Source: Aradus depressus
Taxonomy: Eukaryota; Arthropoda; Insecta; Hemiptera; Aradidae
DNA: 64,000 nt
Assembly: GCA_963662175.1 (NCBI GenBank)
Contig: OY759217.1
Span: forward strand, 16,246,562-16,310,561
Reading direction: 5' to 3'
Shown piece after piece: positions 25,301 to 37,212 of this stretch (positions are counted from its first letter, which is position 1; each line of letters starts with the position of its first letter). Under the pieces are notes generated by a model. The model worked only from the letters and a program-made list of their open reading frames with translations, was not told where the DNA came from and did no database searches. A program made the position numbers and the translations under genes.

Positions 25301-28300
25301 CACAGAGGGCTTCCAGCTATGCCTACATTAGGCAGGTGTTTGTTCCTATGACAGTGTTCTGTCATAGTTCTGAGATCCATTCTGCTCAAGTTCATATCCT
25401 TATAGATTACAATTTGTTCTATTGCAGCGTACAGGGAACAAGACCCCCGAATGGAACAGTTCATCCAGAGTTGTGACTATGACACTCCATACACACCAGA
25501 CAGGGTGTGTAAGGTGGACATTAACCAGTGGACCCCCTGCATCCAAAGCAATAACTACAACTATCACCACGGTGCTCCCTGCATCTTCCTCAAGCTCAAT
25601 AAGGTAACACCCATCTACTTTCATTAAACTTAACAATAATATTATTTCCTGCCAACATTCATTAATTTTTTTTTATTTGAATTTGTTCTAGATATTTAAT
25701 TGGATGCCTCAATATTATAATGATACTGAACGTTTACCAGGCAATATGCCAGAAGAACTGGTCAATCACATTAGAGAGGAAAAGAAACATAATCCAAAAT
25801 TTGTAAGATAATTTGTATTTTTCAATTTATTTATTTATTTGTTCAAATGCAAGCTCATTATATACATCAATTTATTCCAACAGTTGGAAAAAAAATAGAC
25901 AGAAATGTTAATATATTCACAATCAAAAATCCTAGGAATATTTCTTCGTTTGAAGACCTTTTTAGTTATTTTGGCCGAATTGTGGGTGCGTTTGATGTAT
26001 TGTGTATGACGGAGTCTGTGGTTGTTGGTTTTCTGTTGACCATTTTGACATAAATACAGGCATACAATACCAACATTTTTGTGACAAAGATACATTATTT
26101 AACTCACTGGAACAACTGGAAATAAACAGAGCACTACAAAAATGATATTGTATAAACGATCAGATCAATCTCAAATAGTCACCCCTTTTATCGCCAATAA
26201 TATAATCCTCCAGTCTCTGTATATGCGTACTACTCAGAAAACTGATTTTTTTTTTATTTTATTCATATATTTATTATTGTCATCTTTGATTTATTTTATA
26301 TATGCCATATATATATTTGTATTTTGTAATGAGGGCGCCGTGGCTCAATGGTATGCGTGCTTGCCTTTTGAGCTCAAGATCGTGGGTTCGAAACCCGGCC
26401 GATGCCTTTAGTTTATTTTATCTAGGAGGTAAAATAAACTTAAACACGCCGTCCTTCGGATGGGACGTTAAGCGATGGTCCCGAGCCGTCAGGTACTCGT
26501 TAAATACCCCTGCCCTAGGTGAATAAGAAATTAGGGTAGGCAAAATGTAGGACTCCCATAGTAGAGTCGGGCTCATGTCCACCAGAGTGACGAAAGAGCG
26601 CTCTGGTAGTCGGCGATATGACCTCGTAGTTAAAGCCCGGGCATGAGTCATAATAACTATTTGTATTTTAGTTCAGTACATACTATTTCAAAATGTTTCT
26701 GTTATTATTAAGATTTCAATTTGAGACCAAATTTTATTTTAAAGTTTTCCATATTTTTAAGACTTAACTGTACATGAGGGACAGGGAAAAACCCCGTGGG
26801 AGCTGAAAAAGGGGACAGTTTGGATTGTAAACTTGTCGAACTTCCATTTAGTATTTGTTAAGTCGTGAAGATGGTAGCAATACCGAAAGTACTCCCATAT
26901 ATTTTATATATCTTGTGAAATAGACATTATTTTTAAAAAAACATTCATTTTTCTTTATATTTTTAATTATAAATGTTAAACTTTAAATTCACAGCAGTTT
27001 TCGTTCAGCCTCTAGCAGGATTGAGGTTGGCTAATATACTACCTACCCAGATACAATTAGGGTAGAGATCTCAATCGAAACCGTTTTCTCCGAAGGGCAA
27101 CGTTTTTAGTATGGTGTTTGTGCGATCGCTTTTGCTGTACATATTCTAATCAGTTTTAAAGTATCGTAGTATGTATAATAGTGTTGTCCAAGTTTGGTCA
27201 CTATTCCTCGTCTTGTCCATTATCCTTGTGCCTTTTTGTTAATGTCTTGTTTATAATTTGTTTTGACCAGCATGCCTAATGAATGAAATAACCCAGAAAT
27301 AACGGTGGAGTTATCTTGCTTGTGTATTTCCGGTAAATATTGATTGTATAATATACACAGTACAATGTATATATATACCTAGACCAAAAATACTGAATAT
27401 TGTATGAGAATTCTTAAAACTGTGGTTATTTTCGAACAAAAATTTTTGAACTTTATATATGACTGTTCATAAAGTGGTCAGGATCAGAGATCCGAAATGA
27501 CTGTAGGATCTTCAACCCCTACCCAAACTGTTCATGTGGAGCATCGAGACTGCAGAACATGCAGTCCTCGAACACAAAAACCAACTGCCGATTTTATGAA
27601 TGTACCGACACAAACTTTGTATAAACTTAGTATGAGGATTCAGACTCCTACCCAGCTACTGATTTTTAGACAAAATGGTCGATTTGTTTTGGACGGAAAG
27701 CGTAAACTTAATTAATTCAGGCTGGGGAAGTATATTGACGGTGATTCACCGGTGATTTTTTCTTGTAACTTACTCCTTTCTTGCTTTTGTTTTTTCAGTT
27801 GAATACGGTATGGGTATCGTGCGAAGGAGAGAACCCTGCCGACGTGGAGAATATCGGCTCCATACAGTACATCCCCAGGAGAGGGTTCCCTGGGTACTAT
27901 TACCCATACAAGAACCAAGAAGGTTATCTTAGCCCAATAGTCGCCATCTGGTTCGAAAAACCAGCAAGTAAGTGTTATAATAGTCACAGAAAAAACTTAA
28001 CCTACTTGTGTATCGCAGTAATGATAAAATACACTGCTCGACAAAAAAAACCGGCGCACTCTGAAAATTTTATATTTTGTTGTTGTAATTCGGTTTATTC
28101 GGATCAAATATTGTTTAGAGTGCAGCGAATTTCATATGGAATTGAATCAAAACGCTTGAAAAACTAAAGAAATTTCTCCTATGTTCAATTCAGCGTTCAT
28201 TGATGCCTGGTTGAAGAAGTTGAGGTCCGTCCTGCTTGTAAAGATATCGCTGCCCACACCAAAAGAGACCCGCCTCCAAATTCCACTCTTCCGGTCATGG

Positions 28301-29344
28301 TACATGGAACCGTTCTCCAGGCCTCCTGTAGACATAGAGTCGACCATCTGGTCTATGGACAGCAAAACGAGACTCATCTGAGAAGAGGATGTTGCTCCAA
28401 TCTTCTTCCGTCCAATTTCGGTGCTCTCTAGCAAATTCCATACGCGCTCTTCGGTGGTCTGAGGACAAAAGAGGCCCATAGGCTGGGTCTTAAGTCCATC
28501 TCCTGCAGTCTTCTTCTTACTGTCTCGGCACTCACTTCCACTCCACGGACATTACGGAATCTCTGGAGCTGTTGAAAACCTCTTCCTTAACGTGTGAACC
28601 AACAAAAATCTGTCATGCAGACAAGTGCTTCTCGGTCGACATGCAGGGGCCACTTGTTTAGGTGTCATCACTAATTTAACGAGAACAGATCTTTCTCGGA
28701 CAAAATCGCAAAAGAAACAATGCGAAATACAGAGGATAAACAAACATTGTCTTGATATCAAAACTTCGATTTTTAGTGATCAAGAGATTCAAAAGCCTTA
28801 ATAGTAAATACAGAGGGGATTAATTCGTCCCTATAGTTTCCCTAACTGTTTATATACCTATGCTAAACTATATTTTATCCAAACAAAAAAGAATTACAAC
28901 AAAAACATTTTCAGAGTGCGCCGTTAATCTTTCTTTTATTGAATATTATAGTGTATTCTTCCATCATCAGATATGACTGGGTGTTCGACGATGCAAGACA
29001 CTATAATACTAATAAAAAAAAGATTGTAATTAACAAACAGAATAGTTAACCTAAAGAATACAAATACTTCACTGATGATGAGAGTGATGCCCAAAATGTT
29101 TATAATCACTATTTTTTGAGAAGACAACAAATAAATGGAAGAATGATGTTGTATTTATATATTGTTTATGAATCAACAATCTTCTTACACAACCAAAAAA
29201 AAAAGAATTAATGTATTTTCCTTTTGTTTTTTTCTGCCAGGTGGGGTGCTAATCAATATCGAATGTAAAGCGTGGGCCCACAACATCCACCACGACCGTG
29301 CCGAGCGACGAGGCTCGGTTCACTTCGAGCTCATGATCGACTAG
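22308..29344 (+). CDS. ATP1B: Na+/K+-ATPase subunit beta (six exons, N-terminal exon missing)
   Basis: Type II membrane glycoprotein that folds, delivers and modulates the catalytic alpha subunit of the sodium pump at the plasma membrane. Exons: 22308-22448, 23373-23489, 25428-25603, 25692-25802, 27799-27967 and 29241-29344 (TAG stop), all with GT-AG junctions and consistent phases. The first visible exon is the transmembrane segment ([17 protein letters not shown]). Then come GLGFRP, the luminal Cys pairs (six Cys: QSC, RVC, TPC, APC, VSC and IEC, enough for three disulfides), [13 protein letters not shown], one N-glycosylation sequon (NDT) and the family signature [20 protein letters not shown]. 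About 272 residues are visible. The short cytoplasmic exon ending one base into the next codon lies upstream and was not identified. Introns hold a SINE, LINE fragments and a Tc1-like element. Orthology to a particular beta isoform is not assigned. Confidence 0.95.
22610..22720 (-). repeat. Dispersed repeat family D, reverse copy
   Basis: Plus-strand CCGAGATCGAGTTTTCAACG then TTTCACGTTTCAA is the reverse complement of the family end (CTTGAAACATGAAAGCCCGC-like, then CTCGAT). Lies in the intron after the transmembrane exon of the beta-subunit gene. Confidence 0.45.
22895..23005 (-). repeat. Dispersed repeat family B, reverse copy
   Basis: Plus-strand GGTTTGCGAGATAAACTGTC, then TTAGACGTTTGCTCGATTTA and TCGAAAAATT, is the reverse complement of family B. 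Families D and B lie next to each other in this copy. Confidence 0.5.
24283..24540 (-). pseudogene. LINE reverse transcriptase C-terminal fragment
   Basis: The minus-strand frame reads [20 protein letters not shown] then [13 protein letters not shown]. This is the C-x2-C...H...C zinc-knuckle pattern at the C-terminus of many non-LTR retrotransposon polymerases. Only about 85 codons survive, antisense within intron 2 (as visible) of the sodium-pump beta gene. Confidence 0.65.
25130..25410 (-). pseudogene. LINE 3' fragment abutting an NKB exon
   Basis: The minus-strand frame encodes [20 protein letters not shown] then [19 protein letters not shown], the RNase H/zinc-knuckle region typical of Jockey/R1-like LINEs. 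Downstream is an [15 protein letters not shown] ending. The fragment lies 17 bp upstream of the beta-subunit exon that starts at 25428, so its insertion boundary is inside or beside the 3' splice region. Confidence 0.7.
26331..26660 (+). repeat. tRNA-derived SINE, near full length, in NKB intron
   Basis: Nearly identical in plan to copy 2: intact A and B boxes (GGGTTCGAAACCC), the same AGTTTATTTTA/TAAAATAAACT linker hairpin, the conserved block and the 3' module, ending CATAATAACTA. It is in the sense direction within the intron between exons ending 25802 and starting 27799. Similarity to copy 2 suggests fairly recent activity. Confidence 0.9.
27590..27760 (-). repeat. Repeat family C, reverse fragment in NKB intron
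   Basis: Carries the reversed family sequence (TATGAGGATTCAGACTCCTA, a GATTTTTAGACAAAATGGTC-like stretch and GGTGATTCACCGG). It ends about 40 bases before the acceptor of the exon at 27799. Confidence 0.55.
28032..28953 (-). mobile_element. Tc1-like DNA transposon, decayed
   Basis: Terminal inverted repeats share CGGCGCACTCTGAAAAT and TTGTTGTAATTC (near 28052-28091 and in reverse at 28891-28923). The outer ends read TACACTG at the left and AGTGTA at the right, consistent with TA target duplication. Between them the minus strand carries broken Tc1 transposase with a recognisable [16 protein letters not shown] catalytic segment and a PDGR...[14 protein letters not shown] stretch, interrupted by frameshifts. 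It lies in the last intron of the sodium-pump beta gene, antisense to it, and cannot encode a full protein. Confidence 0.75.
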
Positions 29345-31400
29345 ACACTAGACAACAAATAGACTCTCACTCTAAACTTGCCGAGCCCAAATAGTGACGG
29401 TTTTCCCTTATCTCCAGCCCCGCTTCCATTCAACCTATCCACCCATCTTAACGTTCACACATCAGAAATACGAAACGAAATCAACCACCGAACCTACCAC
29501 CCTTCTGTTCCGTTTTTTTTTTGTTTTTTGTTGTTTATTTTCATTTTTTATATATGTATGTTTTTTTATAAATGTATAAGTGTATATGTGCAAGCACAAA
29601 GACGTGCCACCATTGTTTTTAGCTTTTTTTGCCGTCATCTCAGCTCAATGTTTTTTTTTTAGTTTGTTTGTTTTTTGCAGTTCACACCCTTAGAAAAAAG
29701 GGGGGAGAGAGATTTTTGGGGGGAGTGTTTTTGTCTTGATAATTTATTTTTCTAAACAGAAAAACAACCCCCTCCATCGGCAATCCATCGCCGTATTCGT
29801 TTTCTGTATTTTATGATATATCTTTGTATACATGTATGTATATTTATTTGCACAAATGAGAGAGAAAAAAACAAAAAAAAAACTATAAAAAATTTAAAAA
29901 TAATAAAAAAAAAAAGACGCAAGATATTAAATTTAAAACCAAAGTGTGTGTACAAAATGTGTATTTTAAACACCACATGAGGATTTCTAAATTGTATAGT
30001 CGATATTAAAACATTAAATGATTGTGTGTGTTCATGGCAGAGGTCGAATGCTTACACTTTAGTTGTAATATATACCTCGAAAAACATGAATAGAGGAACC
30101 AGTGTATTGGTTGTGCCCCCGAAAAATATATGTTAAACTTTAAGAAAATATTTATAGAAATAATTACTAAAAAAAAAAAATATTGGACCCGCATTTCTTT
30201 TTTTTCGAATTAGATAATAATTAATAAACTAAAATATTATTTAGTTATCAATTTAAAATTAAATAGGGCTTAAAGTGTATATTTTTTAGATAACACATTT
30301 TTTTTTTCTTTATAAAATAATGCGTAAATTGTACGCATAAAATAACAAAATAAAAAAAAATAAAAAAGTAAGAAAAAGAGAGAAATTGGAAAAGCTTAAA
30401 AAGTATTAGTTTAGAATGTGATAAGACAGCCATAAGAGGCGTGGGCAACATAGTTACTTGAAACTATTTGTAGCGAATACTCACGTAGGTTATAGGTATC
30501 ACATAATAATAGAACTAGTCATTAAATATATATTTAAATAGACGTAATGCTTAAAGCTGCCATCTTAAACAGCATTCTGTTGTATTATATATATAAATAT
30601 AAAATAATCATTTTTTATTATTAATTTTAATTGTTTACGTTTGTATTTATTTATTATTCACTTTATTTTTGTTAAAATGTTTTGTAATTTTTAAGATATG
30701 TGTTCATTTTCTTTTATTTATTATTTATTTTTTATTTTTAAATAATAATTATTATTAATGATATTGTATTTCTCTCAAAGGAAATTAAAAGAAAAAAAAA
30801 AAAAAAAAAAGAAAGAAGTAAAAAATCTGTTAAAAATTTTCAAATTTTATACGAGCATTATCTTATTAAAATAATTAAGATTGTTGTGATGAATAAAAAT
30901 TCCCTAAAGAAGGTTATCACTAAATGAAAAATACTTTTAACGTTAAATTGCATTCTTATAATTAGAGTAGACGAAAATTGTTACTTTAGGAGTACAGTAT
31001 ACAGTACTTAGATAATAATTGTCGCTAAGTAAAAAAATAATTTAAAAAATAAAAAAAAATCTATACATATAAATATATAAATACTGTAATTATAATCATG
31101 TTTACACCATCTTGGTACCTTGTTGTTAATAACGGACTGGTTTGAACAACAATTTGCCTCTGTAAATACAAGTTGTTCACTGCCACTTGTTGTTAAATTG
31201 ATTCCTTTGTTTTTCTGATTCGATCATTTTTATTTTATTTTCATATACAAATCATAAACACGAATATGGATTTTACATAAACCATTTGTTTAACTTTGAT
31301 TCATTCCATGTCAAATGAACCAATGTCTGAAACCTTGACCCTCTTGGGTTTGAATTATTTTCTGTTCATAAGTTGTACGTAGTGAGAATAAAAAATGTAT
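29345..31400 (+). other. Probable NKB 3' UTR and A+T-rich downstream DNA
   Basis: Begins directly after the stop codon of the beta-subunit gene. It is extremely A+T-rich with long T and A runs and several candidate AATAAA motifs (for example near 30893 and 31386). The true polyadenylation site cannot be chosen from sequence alone. No other gene is supported. Confidence 0.5.
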
Positions 31401-32815
31401 TTATCAGATATTTTTGAGGAATCGCTTCAGTCGAACGCGCTTATAAAAAAAACGGAAAAAGCTCAAAATTGGACATGTTTTGGATGTTTCAAATGGCTAT
31501 ATCCAACTCAAAATTGATTGCAGTTATGAAGTCGATGTAGACTCACCTACAATTCTTGAATAGAGATTTACTTATGATTTATTTATTACACAATAGCATT
31601 TATTGAAAAATCATTTTTCCACAGAATTTCAAAATGTATTTTTTTGGTTTAACTCAAAAACTTTTTTTTTTTTTTTTTGCAAAGAATACATGTCTTTAGT
31701 TATTCATCTTTTCTTATAAGTGAGTTTCAAAGTGGACTACAAATTGGTTCATATGAAAAAAAAATTTGTAGAATTGCCCAAAAACTCTAATAACTGCCAA
31801 AATAACGAATGTATTGCCATGGAATTTTATGCCCCGTAAGGATGATACCTGAAGGGGGAGGACTAGAGGAGGAACTCAAAAAACCGTAATTACTGCCGAT
31901 GTAATGAAAGAATCCACGCGAAATTTTTATATGAGGTTTGAGATATCCCTGAGTAAAGCATATATTAATTTTCAGCCAATACGGCCGGAAAGGAGAAAGG
32001 TTTAGAGGGAGCGAGGAGACTGAGTTGACAAGTATTGCCGGTGATCCCTGACTAAGATAAGTCCAGCTGGGAGGAGCTATAGTGAGCTAAAGTAAAAATT
32101 AGATAAACAATTTTTTTTCTGTCAATGACGTACGACATATATTTTTTACGAAACATTAAAAAAAAATCATGTTTTGTGAAAGAACTATTATCTAAGAAAT
32201 GTTATTTTACGAGTAATACAAAAGAAACCTGTAAAGCTTTATTCAAGGCCTGAGCCATACTGATCTTCATAGCTTGAAACTTCCAAAACAAGCCAAATGA
32301 GTGATTTTTTTCTCGCCTTTTTGTAAGCTTAAATCTCTGAAACAATTGCACCAAAATAATTGAAAATCTGTACTTTTTTTTGTATTTTCACAAGGTACAA
32401 CTTGTGTTCAGAAAAATCTGAGAGATTAGACATTGGTTGATTTGAAATGAAATGACCCCCCTTTGTAACGTCTATCAAACTTAATACGATCATTATTATT
32501 TTTCATCTGGTTCATTCCATGATATAAACATTTTCGTATTCGGCTAAAACTTGATGGGCATACACCTTTAATAGGTGTCAAAAATATTTATCATCAATTT
32601 CAATTCCGAATATAGGGGGTTAAATTATTGAAGAGGGTCATACAACGTCAATTGGACCATCTCCCAGTTTCAGGTTCTAGTCATTTTGATTTTAATTATT
32701 TTTTGAACTCGCAACTGTAAAATAAAAATAAAAAAATGCTGTGCACATGCGCAGCTAATCCCAACTTTTTTTTTTAATGAAAAGGTTTAGTTTTAACTTA
32801 AATTAATATCTTAAA
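31401..32815. other. Noncoding stretch, part similar to repeat family C
   Basis: About 31800-32050 contains degraded reverse family-C sequence (TATTAATTTTCAGCCAATAC and GGTGATCCCTGAC). The rest is A+T-rich with nothing recognisable. Confidence 0.4.
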
Positions 32816-33118
32816 AAGGCTGCGGTAGCTCAGGGGTAGCGTGCTTGCCTACTGGACTCAAGATCGCGTGTTCGAAACCCGGCCGAGGTTCTTTATCTGG
32901 GATGTGAACAAAAAAACTTCAGCACACCCTCTTTCGACGTTAAACTATAGTCTCGAGCCTGTGCGATATCAGGTACTCGTTAAAGACCCTTTATCCTAGG
33001 TAAATAAACCTAGGTAGGGCAAACTTAGGACTCCCATCGCAGAGTCGGGCTCATGTTCACTCTGGTAGTAGGCGATATGACCTCGTAGTTAAAGCCCGGG
33101 TGAGTCACAATAACTAAA
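32816..33118 (+). repeat. tRNA-derived SINE copy
   Basis: A box TAGCTCAGGGG and B box GTGTTCGAAACCC are present, followed by a degenerate linker (TTTATCTGGGATGTG). The central block is shortened and the 3' module partly deleted, ending CACAATAACTAA. Confidence 0.85.
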
Positions 33119-33491
33119 CAACAGAAGTTTCAGCTGTTTTTTATTGAGATCCATTTTCTGACCTGTGTCTTAAAAATTAGCTGGTTTGATTTCAGTCAAA
33201 ACTATACCTTCCCATTAAAAAAATAAATAAAACGAAATAGTGATGCACAACGCGCAAACATTTATTTTGCTTATTATCAGATGATACATCAAAAAATAAT
33301 TGGAATCTATATTTTATGGTTTTTCGTAAATACTACCATTTACATGATACCCACCGTGACGTATTTAAAGGAATACACAATGTACAAAAAATATTAAGAT
33401 ATATAATTGAGTAGTGGAGAAATATTTTTGGCATTATATACGTATAATATCAATATTTATTACAGCTCTAAAATTCTCATTCATTGTTTGG
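33119..33491. other. A+T-rich spacer
   Basis: Nothing recognisable between the SINE and the foldback element. Confidence 0.5.
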
Positions 33492-33996
33492 TTTTTATAA
33501 CCTAGCACGATTCAGGAAGTAATCCCTTCATCAGTATCTAAAAATATTTTCATACAATTAATAAAAATAAAATCGTAAGTTGTTCGTCGGTAATTAATAA
33601 ATTATATTTCAATTGATCAAATACAAAAATGCCAACTAACCTATAATTTATTTGCTGTTCTTTATTATTAACGAGTTTCCCTTCACATTAATCTAATTCT
33701 TCTTTTTGAAGAATCCGTATAACATTTATATATTTTATAAGTTAATTCACTCATTACATTTAAAATCGCAAATATATATTGTTAAAATATGAGAGAAACA
33801 ATTTCAACAATAAATAACAACAAATAAATAATAGATTAGTTGGCATTTATGTATTTGATTAATTGAAATATAATTTTGCAATTACTGACGAACATAGTAT
33901 GATGTTATTTTTATTAATTGTGTGTTAAATATGTTTAGAGATATTGATGATGGGAGTACTTCCTGAAACGACTATAATTGTTAGGTTATAAAAAAA
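33492..33996. mobile_element. Foldback / long-TIR MITE (about 505 bp)
   Basis: Bases 33492-33660 and 33818-33996 are imperfect inverted repeats about 170 bp long. Matching blocks include TTTTTATAACCTA, CAGGAAGTA, AATTAATAAAAATAA, GTTCGTC, TTATATTTCAATT, ATCAAATACA and ATGCCAACTAA. The central 157 bases are A+T-rich and noncoding. The arrangement is that of a nonautonomous foldback element; no transposase or clear target duplication is visible. Confidence 0.8.
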
Positions 33997-35424
33997 CAAA
34001 ACTAAATGGGAATAACGGCCAATATGCACGGTACATCAGGTCGAAACAACAACAAAAAAATATATAAATAACAAATGTATTATATACAAATTTAGAATCT
34101 CCTTACATAACCCAAAAGTGAATTTTTGGCATGTCGTCAGAGCTACGAAATGCCCACAAGATTGAGCCAAATAGGAAAATATTTTTTTTTCAAGCTTGAC
34201 AACTTAACATGGAATGTCCAATATTTATTAGAAAATAATTATTTCACCCCTTAAAAGAAAGAATACCATGATGATAATTATTGTCCTTAGAATAAATATT
34301 ATTATTAATAATTTTTTAATTTTTATTAATTTTTTTATTTTGAACATGATGTTAGAACAAAATTTATGTAAATAACTCATGTGAGATTAAAAGAAGAAGT
34401 AATGCGGTTTGTTTTTTTTTTTAACAAAAATTACCATAATTTTAATTATGAATGCTGTTATACAGTTTTTTTATTTATGTATTTATCTAGTATTATTTAT
34501 TTAAATAAATTTCAGGAAACACAAAGTTTCAGGTTCCTATAGTTTTATTACTCTCTAATATTGAGCAGATGTAATTTTGCTTAAAAGGGCCTTTATACAA
34601 TTTTATGTTTCCTGATATTATGAAATCAATGGTAATTTTTGTATAAAAAAAAAAAAAGGCCTAACTAACTTTATACGTTAAATTGGTTGCTCCTGTATGT
34701 TATTTTGAATTTTTAATTAAAATAAAAAAGGGTATTATTTTGAAACGTGTGATAGATTTACACTTCTTTTTTTTTTTTAAGAAATTTGATATGGTTTCTC
34801 CTATGAGTTTGTGTTTTTCAAACTTTTCAGGTCTCACTGACGAGTGCAGACTTGGAGAGGTGAAGGTAAAGGGTACGAATCCATATACGAGTAACAGTGA
34901 CCTATAACTAACTGTAAAATAGCGGGAACGAATACCGGAGTAACAGTTACCAGTAACATACAATTTCTAAATTTTACAACTAACGCTCGTCCTACCCAGC
35001 ATTCCCGAGGCACTCTAGCGCAAGAGAAATATAAAATTCGCTTTCAGAAGGAGGTATCGTGAACTTGAGCATTCTCTCGCAGTCCCACGATATGTCATTC
35101 AAATTCTGTAGGAATGTTTAGGTTTGTGATGCATTAAACATCTAAATATTTGAGATGTAGTCACTACTTTTCATATAGTATCATATTTTCAGGCAGCGAA
35201 ATGACGAATTTTTTGAATAATATTGAAAACCCGTATCACTTTTAGATCTGCATTTGTTGCAGTATGGTTTTAATGACGTGATGCACTTTCTACCTCTAGT
35301 CGCATCGATTGTTAAAGGTTCATTCTTTATTATCAGAATCCTTCGATCCCGATATTTCGGAAGATCTTCGAAAAATGTTGTTTCATATAAAATGTGCCTT
35401 TTGTTTTCATCAACAATTTTTATT
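33997..35424. other. A+T-rich noncoding stretch
   Basis: No supported gene. An 83-codon minus-strand open frame at 35181-35432 (with DENKRHILYETTFFEDLPKY) has coding-like composition but no recognised family or splice context. Confidence 0.4.
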
Positions 35425-35640
35425 TGAAACATTTTTTGATTAAGTCATAAATATAAGAAGCATCTTGTAAAATGTACTTAGGTTCGAAGTGAAGTGGTCT
35501 CATTTGTTGTCTGATTTCGGACACAATCTAATCAGATCTAAGTTAGCACGTTGCGAAAATGGTCAAAACATATTTAGGAGACCTTGAAACATGAAAGCCC
35601 GCTGAAAACTCGACCTCGGATTTTTGGATATCACACAGTT
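35425..35640 (+). repeat. Dispersed repeat family D, copy
   Basis: Contains TTAAGTCATAAATATAAGAA, ACTTAGGTTCGAAGTGAAG, ATCAGATCTAAGTTAGCACG and GCGAAAATGGTCAAAACATA, in the same order as at 1.4 kb and 46.2 kb. Confidence 0.55.
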
Positions 35641-36040
35641 ATCAAATTTGTACTGCGTTTTGGTAAAAGAGAAAGAAGGGAGACGTATAATAAGATCAAA
35701 GTGGTGCAAGGAGTGGTTATTAAAAAGAGCACAGCACAGCCACAACTTGCTGACGGAGCTGAGCTGTGAGCCGCAAGATTGGTACAACTATATGCGGATG
35801 GACTAAGACAGTTATCTATTACTGCTATCACTTGTTTTTTCAAAAATTGAAAAAAAAAGTCACCGTCATGAGGAGTGCCATATCTCCTCATGAACGTTTA
35901 ACTGCAACGATTTTTCGCAACGGCAGAAGTTATGAAGACCTGAAATATTCAACAATTATATCCCCTCAGGCTTTAGGTCAAATTATCCCAAAGACATGTC
36001 AAGCAATTGTGGAAGTTCTACAAAAATACTGCGTGAAGGT
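35640..36040 (+). pseudogene. PIF/Harbinger-type transposase remnant (HARBI1-like N-terminal part)
   Basis: Two overlapping frames encode an N-terminal segment like that of Harbinger nucleases (WCKEWLLKRAQHSHNLLTEL then QDWYNYMRMD), then RLTATIFRNGRSYEDLKYST and IISPQALGQIIPKTCQAIVE, ending VLQKYCVK at a plausible GT donor (GTAAGAAA). A frameshift near 35800 and a stop near 35900 separate the parts. The catalytic DDE region is absent downstream. It is probably what is left of an autonomous element or a recently dead gene. It lies just left of the nested MITE cluster, and the two may be related. Confidence 0.7.
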
Positions 36041-36469
36041 AAGAAAAAATCATTTACTTTTGAGTTTTTATAATTAATAATACAACTTAACAAAATTAAC
36101 TAATAATACAACTCAACTAACAATCTCAAAACACAAGAAACGCTAACAACAACTGATAACACTGGAACAACAACTCCAAAGATGTCCTATCGGACAGAAG
36201 GAGAACTACAAGTTTGAAGGTTTGATGACTTGACGATACCATACACGATCAAACTTAGAGGGGTGTTACACGTTCAATCTGGCATCAGTTCAGTCCGTGA
36301 CCTTGGTCAGACTGACGGGAAACTGATCGTTTATTGCGTTGAACGATGGACTGAACTGATGGATTTTTAAATATTTTGATAATTTCCATCAGTCTTGACT
36401 GAACTGATGCAAGACTGATCGTGTAGCTACATTCTTATCAGTCTGGCGTCAGTCAGAGCTGAGACAGCG

Positions 36470-36616
36470 ATGGAGACGGACGGTTCCGGTATGTCCCACT
36501 CTCCCAGCAACGCAATTCATCCTGCCACCACGACTCCTCCATCATTGGAACCGGAGAAAGATTTCATCTTGAATCGCAGCCTCTCTTATGGAATAAAACC
36601 CATAGGTTTTATGTAA
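36470..36616 (+). CDS. Small open frame inside E1 (48 aa)
   Basis: ATG at 36470 to TAA at 36614-36616, beginning METDGSGMSHSPSNAIHPAT and ending GIKPIGFM. Ser/Pro/Thr-rich and oriented opposite to the transposase remnant. Harbinger elements usually carry a second, Myb-like protein gene, but this peptide has no recognisable Myb motif. It may be a remnant exon or chance. Confidence 0.25.
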   Translation: METDGSGMSHSPSNAIHPATTTPPSLEPEKDFILNRSLSYGIKPIGFM

Positions 36617-37212
36617 ATAAATATAAAAGAAATTAAGCTCTACAAAAGTTGATTGTTATTTTTAAAAAAGTTAAACCTGCATCCACGATAGAGGATGTAA
36701 AAAAAAATAAATACTCTACGCTCCAATTATCGTCGTGAACTGAAGAAAATAGAACAGTCTCGAAGATCTAGTGTTGGGGCAGATGATGTGTACACGCCGA
36801 AGAGTTGGACCTTCGATGGTTTGACCATTTCGAGCAGGCTATCAAAACAAGCATCTTTTTTACGATAATAATTTTCATAATCCTCATCTTCAGTGCCTCT
36901 TATTTCACTCACTAAGTTTAAATGCGTATAAACATCTCTTTTCAGTAACCATTCTTTAGCCCATCGTTTTCTTTTTAATCGTCTTTTTGCAGACAATGCA
37001 GCAATTATTGCAATACACGTTTTTTTTTTATTGTAGTCCATAATAATATTAATATTAAAGAAGCAAGAGGTGTTACTTGACCGACTCTTGGAGATAGACT
37101 GATGTCAGTCTGGACTGATCGTGTAACCTCTAACCACACTCCATCAGTATACCAACAGTCACAGTTCATGATCAAGGTCACGGACAGAACTGATGCCAGA
37201 TTGAACGTGTAA

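Noticed and set aside
28147..28479. 110-codon frame as a stand-alone gene
   Set aside because: It is out of frame with, and lies within, the decayed Tc1 transposase region.
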